Shown piece by piece: positions 28,444-34,954 of a DNA stretch of 64,000 nt. Positions within the stretch are counted from its first letter, which is position 1. Each line of letters begins with the position of its first letter. Location of the stretch: the NCBI GenBank assembly GCA_021325575.1, contig JAJPGW010000005.1, positions 186,001 to 250,000 of the forward strand, written 5' to 3'. Position numbers and translations under genes: made by a program. Below the pieces are notes generated by a model. It ran no database searches. It was not told where the DNA came from and saw nothing but the letters and a program-made list of their open reading frames with translations. The DNA is from Gammaproteobacteria bacterium. Lineage in GTDB: Bacteria; Pseudomonadota; Gammaproteobacteria; DSM-16500.

Positions 28444-29220
28444 TTATACACTCCCCGCCGCTTTTTCAAGGGCATTTTCACAGATGGCCAAAAAGCTTTT
28501 GGCTTCCAGCGATGCGCCACCGACCAAACCACCATCAATATCCGGCATCGCGAATAATCCCGCAGCATTATCCGCTTTTACACTGCCGCCGTAAAGTATA
28601 CAAATCGTATTTGCGATATCAGGATGATGCTTAGCCAATAATTTTCGGATGAATGCATGGACTTCCTGCGCCTGCTCAGGCGTCGCCGTTAAGCCCGTGC
28701 CAATCGCCCAAACGGGTTCATAAGCAATCACGGCATGGCGGAAGGCATCTATGCCTGCCAATTCGATGACAGATTCCAATTGTTCGGTAATGACTTTTTC
28801 AGTTTTTTGTTGTTCGCGTTCGGCTAATGTTTCACCAATGCATAACACGGGTTTTAAGCCATATTCCAGTGCCGTTTTGAATTTTGCGGCAATGAGTTTT
28901 AAATCTTCATGAAAAATAATCCGCCGCTCGGAGTGGCCGACCAGTACATACTGACAACCATAATCCACTAACATAGGACCTGAAATTTCACCGGTAAAAG
29001 CGCCCTGCGCACCCAGATAAAGATTTTGACCACCCCAGGAAACCAGTGTATCCACTAAAATATTTTCAATGAGTTGCAAATGCACAAAGCTAGGGAAAAT
29101 AACGATATCAATTTTGGTCGAAAAGGATTTGGTTCCCTTTTTAATGGCATCAGCCAACGCGTCTACGTTGCAGCGTGAACCACACATTTTCCAGTTGCCG
29201 GCTACCATTTTTTTGCGCAT
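28444..29220 (-). CDS. tpiA: Triosephosphate isomerase
   Basis: 258 residues from the ATG at 29220, with GAGG five bases upstream and the usual N-terminus MRKKMVAGNWKMCGS. The frame extends 13 codons further, but that part is the translation of a half repeat element. Catalytic residues are the Lys in NWKM, His in VGHSERR and Glu in AYEPVWAIGTG; the phosphate loop is YGGSVKADN. It interconverts dihydroxyacetone phosphate and glyceraldehyde-3-phosphate. First gene of the tpiA-secG-tRNA-nuo block. Confidence 0.98.
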   Translation of the reverse strand: MRKKMVAGNWKMCGSRCNVDALADAIKKGTKSFSTKIDIVIFPSFVHLQLIENILVDTLVSWGGQNLYLGAQGAFTGEISGPMLVDYGCQYVLVGHSERRIIFHEDLKLIAAKFKTALEYGLKPVLCIGETLAEREQQKTEKVITEQLESVIELAGIDAFRHAVIAYEPVWAIGTGLTATPEQAQEVHAFIRKLLAKHHPDIANTICILYGGSVKADNAAGLFAMPDIDGGLVGGASLEAKSFLAICENALEKAAGSV

Positions 29221-29275
29221 AGATTCCTCTAGTTCCGTCTCGCAATGACGGCTCTCCATCCCAAAAGTTGGCGAG

Positions 29276-29304
29276 ATTGTAAAACGAAGGGATTAAATCT
29301 TCAA
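29276..29304 (-). promoter_or_regulatory. Candidate promoter of tpiA-secG-(tRNA)-nuo, -35 inside a duplicated gene end
   Basis: Read on the minus strand: TTGAAG (29304-29299), a 17-base spacer, TACAAT (29281-29276). The -35 hexamer is formed by the last codons of the duplicated gene end at 29293-29340. Confidence 0.6.
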
Positions 29305-29340
29305 CCCCAAAGACTGAGATCGCGCGCTATAGATTTTCAT
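29293..29340 (-). pseudogene. Duplicated 3' end of the 31126-31947 gene (16 codons)
   Basis: These 48 bases match 31126-31173 at 46 positions and encode the same peptide, MKIYSARSQSLGLKI, followed by a stop. The internal difference is synonymous (GGG versus GGA) and the other changes TAG to TAA. It is the separated tail of the gene now ending at 31126. The two copies bracket the pseudokinase-like gene. Confidence 0.9.
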
Positions 29341-29408
29341 ATAAGATTGATCAGGCATACGCTCAAGTTATTGATTTTATGCGACTAACGGCGCTAATTG
29401 AAAATTTT

Positions 29409-29436
29409 TGAAATTTCTAGAGAGCCTTTAATAATT
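29409..29436 (+). promoter_or_regulatory. Candidate promoter of the pseudokinase-like gene
   Basis: TTGAAA (29409-29414), 16-base spacer, AATAAT (29431-29436). The predicted transcription start falls at the left arm of the inverted repeat at 29442-29459. Confidence 0.45.
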
Positions 29437-29441
29437 CCTTA

Positions 29442-29459
29442 ATACACTTTAGTGTATTC
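29442..29459. promoter_or_regulatory. Perfect inverted repeat, possible operator
   Basis: AATACACTTTAGTGTATT has 8-base arms around TT, 35 bases before the ATG at 29495 and overlapping the predicted transcription start. It could be an operator or a leader hairpin. The following CTTTTTG makes a weak terminator another possibility. Confidence 0.5.
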
Positions 29460-29494
29460 TTTTTGTACCAAAAGAACGTCCTGAGCAATCATTT

Positions 29495-30883
29495 ATGCAT
29501 ACAACTCATCAACCTCCAATGGTAACGATCGAATATTCCCAAGAACTAAAAGTTAATATTAATAAATATTGCGAAGACTATGCCGCGGGAAAAAGCGATA
29601 AAGATGAAAAAATAAAAGCAAGGGCCCAGCTAGCGTTTGAGTTAAAACAAAAAATCGACAAGGGCGAACCTATCGATGAGAATATATTTACAACCCAACC
29701 AACAGTTTTACAATTAGCATTTACCAAACTAGATATTTCTTCGCGATTTAAATACAGCATACTAAAGGGCGGACATAAAAGCCTCAAAGAATTATTAGCT
29801 CAAGCTCAAAGTGAAAGCAACGAAAAAAAGAGGCAAAAAAAAATATCTGCAGACGTTTCACCTCTAATGCAGGCTGCACAAAAGGCACAGAATGATATTT
29901 TAGGATTGCTAGATCATAAAGGTCATCAGCCAAAAAGTGTTGCAGCTCCATCTACAAAAGGGCTTCTGCGTCGACTCGTTACTTCTCCTTCACAGAATCC
30001 TCCTACAACAGCAGAGACAGCTTCAGCCAATCCTATCGAATCTCCTAGAGAATTCTGGCAAAAGCTAGATCACACGACTAAAACGACAATTGTGAAAAGG
30101 ATCTTTTCAAGCCGTTCCCCAGAAGAATGTAATTTAACAGTAAAAATAGGTCACAATGAACATGTAATTGACTGGCGACATAGAGGTCGTGGGACCGCTG
30201 GCGATGTTTATATAATCCGTGTTGATAATATAGAGTTTGCTCTTAAAATTTTACGGGCTGGAAAATTAGAACCTTCAATAACTAACTTATTAAATCACTC
30301 CATAGAAGGATTAGTTCCCATGTGGGCAGCTGATCAAGTAACAATTGATGATCGATCTATTTCATTAGTCGCAATGGATGTCATGTCAACAGATTTTGGT
30401 GCCAGAATAACCAAATTAGCCGAATCTAAAGATACATTTCAGGATAAATTATCTTTCGCCCTTACCTGTATATGTAGATTATCCGATGCCTTGATAAAGT
30501 TAAAAAGCAAAGGATTTGTACATGGTAACATTGGTCAATCAAATGTGATGTTTGACGAGAATGATCGTGTTGCTTTTGTTGATATCGATAATATCCCCAG
30601 CACTACGGATAAATATGCTGACCATAGGATGTCACAAGATGCTCGGGCAGTAAATTCACTTCTAGGCGATTTTTTATTTCAAATTCAATGTAAAGATCCT
30701 ATTTATAAAACCTTTGAAAAATTTTTCTGGGAATCAAATGGAATTTCAAAAATAGAGGACTATCTAGCAAACATTATTGAGTTGATAAGAAAATTTCCTG
30801 AAATCCATTCGTGTTTATTTTCTTCTTTGCCACATACAAATACCGAGCCAGTAGAATTAAGGTCCGGAATGACACTAAAATAA
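29495..30883 (+). CDS. Eukaryotic-like protein kinase fold, probable pseudokinase, effector-like
   Basis: 462 residues. The first 210 are polar and helical with no recognised domain. Residues about 225-400 follow a protein-kinase fold: glycine-rich loop GRGTAGDVY (231-239), the lysine of FALKIL (Lys251), a catalytic-loop equivalent FVHGNIGQSNVMF (343-353) and a DFG equivalent FVDIDN with Asp363. In the catalytic loop the HRD aspartate is Asn345, and the usual arginine and lysine are both glycine, so phosphotransfer by the usual mechanism is doubtful although Asn350 and Asp363 could still bind nucleotide. It is a single plus-strand cargo gene bracketed by duplicated gene ends. Host-directed effector is the likely role; unproven. 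Confidence 0.85.
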   Translation: MHTTHQPPMVTIEYSQELKVNINKYCEDYAAGKSDKDEKIKARAQLAFELKQKIDKGEPIDENIFTTQPTVLQLAFTKLDISSRFKYSILKGGHKSLKELLAQAQSESNEKKRQKKISADVSPLMQAAQKAQNDILGLLDHKGHQPKSVAAPSTKGLLRRLVTSPSQNPPTTAETASANPIESPREFWQKLDHTTKTTIVKRIFSSRSPEECNLTVKIGHNEHVIDWRHRGRGTAGDVYIIRVDNIEFALKILRAGKLEPSITNLLNHSIEGLVPMWAADQVTIDDRSISLVAMDVMSTDFGARITKLAESKDTFQDKLSFALTCICRLSDALIKLKSKGFVHGNIGQSNVMFDENDRVAFVDIDNIPSTTDKYADHRMSQDARAVNSLLGDFLFQIQCKDPIYKTFEKFFWESNGISKIEDYLANIIELIRKFPEIHSCLFSSLPHTNTEPVELRSGMTLK

Positions 30884-31125
30884 ATGAATTTTAGTAACAA
30901 CCTATTATGCTACTCGAAACCCATCCTTTGCAAAAAAATATTCAATACAATATATGCTGAGTTGCCTACTTTGAATATCATATAATTTCACCTATCGCTG
31001 TTTGTGTCCGCTTAATTTAGGAATGAAAAATCGAGTTTGTAAATATAAGAATGAAATGAAGAAATATTGTGAAAAATTTATTTGGAATGATGCCAAAGAA
31101 ATTTTAAAAAGATAATCGATGCGCC

Positions 31126-31947
31126 CTAAATCTTCAATCCCAAAGACTGAGATCGCGCGCTATAGATTTTCATGTCTTCTTCGGTGGGTTCGTAATGCAT
31201 GATTTCGACTTTTTTATTGTATTTATCGCTTAATAATTGCAATTCAATCCAAGCAGCGCGGACCATTTTATCAAATCCTGCAAATTCAATGACCCAGCCA
31301 CGCTTAAATGCTTCGCGAGCCACGGCTCGAGCCGCTTGAAGTGAATCTTCTAATGTCCGCTCATGAGAAAATAAATCTTTAGGGGCTGCAACTAAGCAAC
31401 TTCCTCGATCATAAACAACATAGTGTTTGCTGCAACCTTCGAGTTGTAATAATTGTTTCGCACCCGGTGGATCTAAGTTGTAAACATCCCAAATCGTGAT
31501 GGTCGCGAAGCGTTGTAATAACCAATAAACTTCCATTGGCGTAACAGGACGGTTCAGGATGTCGCCAATATCGGGAATGGGCAAATCTTTTCCCAATGCA
31601 TCCCAGACTCGCGATTTTAATTCGCTCGCGAAATCTTCGGCGTGCATGGCGATGCGTTCTTTGATGGTCAATTTGAATTGGGCGGTAGTCGGCGTGCCCG
31701 AATCATTTTCAGCGACAATAATAATGAGGTACTCGCCCTGCGTATTGGCAGCGCCAATACCACTCAATGTACCGCTATTCGTGCAGATCAAACCTTTAGG
31801 TAATGAAGCACCGTTTTCAAGTTCTGCGGTAAATCGTAAAGGGGTTTCGGACTGGAAATATTCATTTAAATTGATAGGCCCGAGCGCCGCGCCTTCGTTG
31901 ATGACGAGATCGGGGATGGGGGCTAGAAGAACTGGTGGTTGCGCCAT
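31126..31947 (-). CDS. Protein with N-terminal Ig-like (cadherin-type) fold, function unknown
   Basis: 273 residues without a signal peptide. Residues 1-95 look like a putative Ig/cadherin-like beta-sandwich (PIPDLVINEGAALGPINL, SGTLSGIGAANTQGEYLIII in part, FKLTI). Residues 100-273 form a separate mixed helical domain I do not recognise (LKSRVWDALGKDLP, WLLQRFATITIWDVYNL, HYEPTEEDMKIYSARSQSLG). Its last 16 codons are duplicated at 29293-29340 beside tpiA, which implies the gene once lay directly upstream of tpiA before the pseudokinase gene was inserted. Confidence 0.8.
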   Translation of the reverse strand: MAQPPVLLAPIPDLVINEGAALGPINLNEYFQSETPLRFTAELENGASLPKGLICTNSGTLSGIGAANTQGEYLIIIVAENDSGTPTTAQFKLTIKERIAMHAEDFASELKSRVWDALGKDLPIPDIGDILNRPVTPMEVYWLLQRFATITIWDVYNLDPPGAKQLLQLEGCSKHYVVYDRGSCLVAAPKDLFSHERTLEDSLQAARAVAREAFKRGWVIEFAGFDKMVRAAWIELQLLSDKYNKKVEIMHYEPTEEDMKIYSARSQSLGLKI

Positions 31948-31998
31948 ACTTTTTGAACTCCATGCTTAATGTAATATAGCATAGACACAACAAAATTT

Positions 31999-32217
31999 TT
32001 ATACCCATTCATAAATTTCTGTTGCAGCCACATTGCAATTCATGCATTTCGTTCCGCAATTGGATGTTTTCATACACCGTCGCACGCAGCCTTTTTTAAT
32101 CCAATGATTTAACATATTGCGTAAAATGTCCGAATCACAATTAAAATACGTACACAAACTCGCAAGACTCGCCATTTTCACCCGCATCAAATAATTTTTA
32201 ATTTCGAGCAAACTCAT
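31999..32217 (-). CDS. feoC: FeoC-like winged-helix regulator of ferrous iron uptake
   Basis: 72 residues. The N-terminal part fits a small winged helix (MSLLEIKNYLMRVKMASLAS, LRNMLNHWIKKGCVRRC). A cysteine cluster, C-x3-C-x5-C-x3-C-x2-C in CVRRCMKTSNCGTKCMNC, could bind an iron-sulphur centre as proposed for FeoC. It overlaps the feoB end by 20 bases and is the last gene of feoABC. Confidence 0.85.
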   Translation of the reverse strand: MSLLEIKNYLMRVKMASLASLCTYFNCDSDILRNMLNHWIKKGCVRRCMKTSNCGTKCMNCNVAATEIYEWV

Positions 32218-34519
32218 AGCGGCCTCCTTTTTCAGATGACATGAAACGCATAAGGATCACAATGCTAAAAAACACACTCACGATACCGAGAATCCACGCA
32301 AGCGATGAAACAGGATGTGCAAAAAAGGTTGCGAATTGATAAAAAATCACCGCAGCACCATAAGCCACAACCGTCGTCCACACCACAGAAAACCCTGTCC
32401 ACGACCGATTTAATTCACGCAACATCGCAGCGGTTGTTGAAATACACGGAAAATATAGCAACACAAATAATAAATACGCCATCGCACCCGCGCGCCCATC
32501 GAAGCGTTCAGCCATGAGACCATACACACCTTCTGTCACCGTATGTACGGGCGCTTTTGCTAAAACAGGATTGGCGAGCGAACTTCCAAACTGACTGAAA
32601 TTCGCAGGAATGGATGCAATTGCATTTTGTAATCCCGCCCAAAAATGAAATGCCGCATCGGGCGCTGCAGCAAAATGCCCGAGTTCGGTGTAAAGCGTAT
32701 TTAACGTACCGACGACCACTTCTTTCGCAAGTACACCGGTTACCAAGCCGACCGTTGCCGGCCAATTATTTTGATGTATGCCCATCGGCGCAAAAATCGG
32801 CGTCAACCACTGACCCATCGCTGATAAAAGCGATTGCGTACTCCCATCACCTGAATTCATCGTGCCATCAATATTTAATGCATTCAATGCACCAATCAAA
32901 ACACAAATCGGCACAATTAATTTCCCCGCGCGAAACACAAAACTTTTTAATCGTTGCCAGGCGAGCAAACATAACGTTTTCACTCTCGGCACATGATACG
33001 GCGGCAATTCCAAAATAAGTGGTGCGGGATCACCTTTTAAAAGTGTTTTTCGCAATAACAAGCCAGTCAGCATTGCCGTTGCGATCCCAATAAAATACAG
33101 CGCAAAAACAACATTCTGTCCGCCGTGCGGAAAAAATGCAGCAGTAAATACAGCATAAATCGCAAGCCGCGCACCACACGACATAAAAGGACTCATCATG
33201 ACCGTCAAAATCCGATCGCGCTGATTATCAAGCGTGCGCGCCGCCATGACCGCTGGCACATTGCAACCGAATCCCACAATCATCGGCACAAAAGATTTTC
33301 CAGGAAGCCCGAGCGCTCGCATCAAGCGATCAATCACAAACGCAGCACGCGCCATGTAACCTGAATCTTCTAAAAAAGCGAGCGCGAGAAACATTGCACC
33401 AATCACTGGAATAAAAGTAATTGTGGTGTTAATCCCTTTTCCAACACCATTGGCAAGCAATGCCGTCAACCAAGTTGGCGAATGGAGTTGCTCCAATAAA
33501 TGCGAAAGACCATCAACAAAAATCGTATCGCTGCCAATATCAAAAAAATCCTGAAATGCACCGCCAATATTTATCGCAAATAAAAACATGCCATACATCA
33601 CTGCTAAAAAAATCGGAATGCCTAAGACGCGATTCAACACAACTTTGTCAAGCAATGACGTCCAGGTGCGATGAACGTTTTGTGTATGAGTGATAACCTG
33701 CTTTACCAATTCATGAATAAATCGATAACGCGCATCGGCAAGCAAGATATCTGCGTCTTCTTGCAAAGCGAGCTGAATTTGTTTTTGAAAAAGTTCTGCG
33801 TGTGAAATAATGTCGGCAGAAACTAAACTGCGCGCATAAACATCGTCTTCTAATAAACGAATCGCGATCCAGGACTCACACTTCAGTTCCTGAATCGCTT
33901 TTTGAATTTGTTCGGGATAAGTAATCGTATTTATTGGAATAATTGGATTTTTTACAATTTCGAAAATTTTCTGCTTTAATTCCTGCATGCCTTTGCCGCG
34001 ATTGGCTTCGAGCGCCACAACTGGACAACCTAATTTTTTTTCGAGAAGTGGCAAATCAATTTGTAAACCGTGACGCTTTGCCACATCCATCATATTGACT
34101 GCGACAATGATGGGGACCTGCATTTCGATCAATTGCGTTGTGAGATAAAGATTTCGTTCCAGATTATTGGCATCAATAATATTAACAATGACACTGGCTT
34201 TGCGATCACGAATAAATTCGCAGGCGATGCGCTCATCGAGCGAAGAAGTTTCAGAGGCATTAATGAGAGAGTACGTGCCGGGCAAATCAACCACTTCTAT
34301 CGAGCCGCCCGTCATTGCGAGACCGTGCTTTTCACGGTCGAAGCAATCTCCCAAAGATTGCTTCGTCGCTTCCGCTCCTCGCAATGACAGGTAGCCGCTT
34401 TTTCGTTCAACCGTGACGCCTGGCCAATTGCCAATCGTCTGCTTTGAGCCGGTTAACGCATTGAAAACCGTCGTTTTTCCCGAATTCGGATTCCCTACCA
34501 ACCCAATTGTCGCGATCAT
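32198..34519 (-). CDS. feoB: Ferrous iron transporter FeoB, with an in-frame repeat insertion in the G domain
   Basis: 773 residues. The N-terminal G domain has G1 GNPNSGKTT (10-17), the G2 threonine in GVTVERK, G3 DLPG (78-81) and G4 NMMD, followed by a helical linker and the membrane domain with two gate regions (e.g. VIGAMFLALAFLEDSGYMAR in part). It imports ferrous iron across the inner membrane. Residues 44-70, including SLRGAEATKQS and KHGLAMTG, are foreign to the family. They are 26 codons of a palindromic repeat inserted between G2 and G3. All nucleotide motifs remain, so the protein may still work. Second gene of feoABC, overlapping feoA by four bases. Confidence 0.97.
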   Translation of the reverse strand: MIATIGLVGNPNSGKTTVFNALTGSKQTIGNWPGVTVERKSGYLSLRGAEATKQSLGDCFDREKHGLAMTGGSIEVVDLPGTYSLINASETSSLDERIACEFIRDRKASVIVNIIDANNLERNLYLTTQLIEMQVPIIVAVNMMDVAKRHGLQIDLPLLEKKLGCPVVALEANRGKGMQELKQKIFEIVKNPIIPINTITYPEQIQKAIQELKCESWIAIRLLEDDVYARSLVSADIISHAELFQKQIQLALQEDADILLADARYRFIHELVKQVITHTQNVHRTWTSLLDKVVLNRVLGIPIFLAVMYGMFLFAINIGGAFQDFFDIGSDTIFVDGLSHLLEQLHSPTWLTALLANGVGKGINTTITFIPVIGAMFLALAFLEDSGYMARAAFVIDRLMRALGLPGKSFVPMIVGFGCNVPAVMAARTLDNQRDRILTVMMSPFMSCGARLAIYAVFTAAFFPHGGQNVVFALYFIGIATAMLTGLLLRKTLLKGDPAPLILELPPYHVPRVKTLCLLAWQRLKSFVFRAGKLIVPICVLIGALNALNIDGTMNSGDGSTQSLLSAMGQWLTPIFAPMGIHQNNWPATVGLVTGVLAKEVVVGTLNTLYTELGHFAAAPDAAFHFWAGLQNAIASIPANFSQFGSSLANPVLAKAPVHTVTEGVYGLMAERFDGRAGAMAYLLFVLLYFPCISTTAAMLRELNRSWTGFSVVWTTVVAYGAAVIFYQFATFFAHPVSSLAWILGIVSVFFSIVILMRFMSSEKGGRYEFARN
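34311..34388. repeat. Palindromic repeat, family A, inserted in feoB coding sequence
   Basis: 78 bases, exactly 26 codons, starting GTCATTGCGA and ending GCAATGAC with the central GAAGCAATCT / AGATTGCTTC pair. It is the same family as 3729-3807 and 38158-38238 but lies in frame inside feoB without a stop codon. Confidence 0.93.
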
Positions 34520-34749
34520 GCAGTAACTCCTTCGATCTGCATGGCATTTGCTTCGATCTTTCTTAAACTTAACGAAAAGCCTCTAACTTCGATTTCAACA
34601 GGATCCCCTAATGGGGCAATCCGCGAAACCCTAAATTCCGTACCAGGAATCAAACCCATAGCTATCAGGCGCTGGCGATAGACTTTTTCACAAGGATTAA
34701 TCTTAACAATCCGACCTCTGGCCCCTGCCTTCATCTCGCTCAATTTCAT
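34516..34749 (-). CDS. feoA: Ferrous iron transport protein FeoA
   Basis: 77 residues, SH3-like fold, normal length. It starts MKLSEMKAGARGRIVKI and contains RLIAMGLIPGTEF and the strand SRIAPLGDPVEIEVRG. FeoA is a cytoplasmic helper of FeoB. AGGAG lies eight bases before the start. First gene of feoABC behind a Fur-box promoter. Confidence 0.97.
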   Translation of the reverse strand: MKLSEMKAGARGRIVKINPCEKVYRQRLIAMGLIPGTEFRVSRIAPLGDPVEIEVRGFSLSLRKIEANAMQIEGVTA

Positions 34750-34772
34750 TTATAACTCCTGTTTTTTGCTGT

Positions 34773-34801
34773 AGTATCTGCCTCTTAGCAAAGCTTGTCA
34801 A
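34773..34801 (-). promoter_or_regulatory. Promoter of feoABC
   Basis: Read on the minus strand: a perfect -35 TTGACA (34801-34796), 17-base spacer, and -10 GATACT (34778-34773), 24 bases before the feoA start. Confidence 0.8.
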
Positions 34802-34807
34802 TACAAT

Positions 34808-34822
34808 TGAGAATCATTCTCA
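34808..34822. promoter_or_regulatory. Fur box
   Basis: TGAGAATCATTCTCA is a perfect 7-1-7 inverted repeat closely matching the Fur consensus. It lies six bases upstream of the feoA -35. Iron-dependent repression of feoABC is the natural reading. Confidence 0.88.
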
Positions 34823-34954
34823 TTTGAGCGTTTTCTGTTAAGGTAACCTTAAGTAAAATATGCTATTTTTTAGGTATATAAGAATGCATTATACTTAGAC
34901 ATAGATGATAATATTTGTTATTATTTATACAATTTAATACGAGGAATGTTCTGA

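Noticed and set aside
29221-29259. N-terminal extension of tpiA
   Set aside because: It translates a half repeat element and is unlike the family; the ATG at 29220 has its own ribosome-binding site.
31023-31115. 30-codon open frame in the gap between the pseudokinase and Ig-fold genes
   Set aside because: A TATAAT lies near 30983, but the frame is short, lysine-rich by base composition and has no properly spaced ribosome-binding site. Not strong enough to call.
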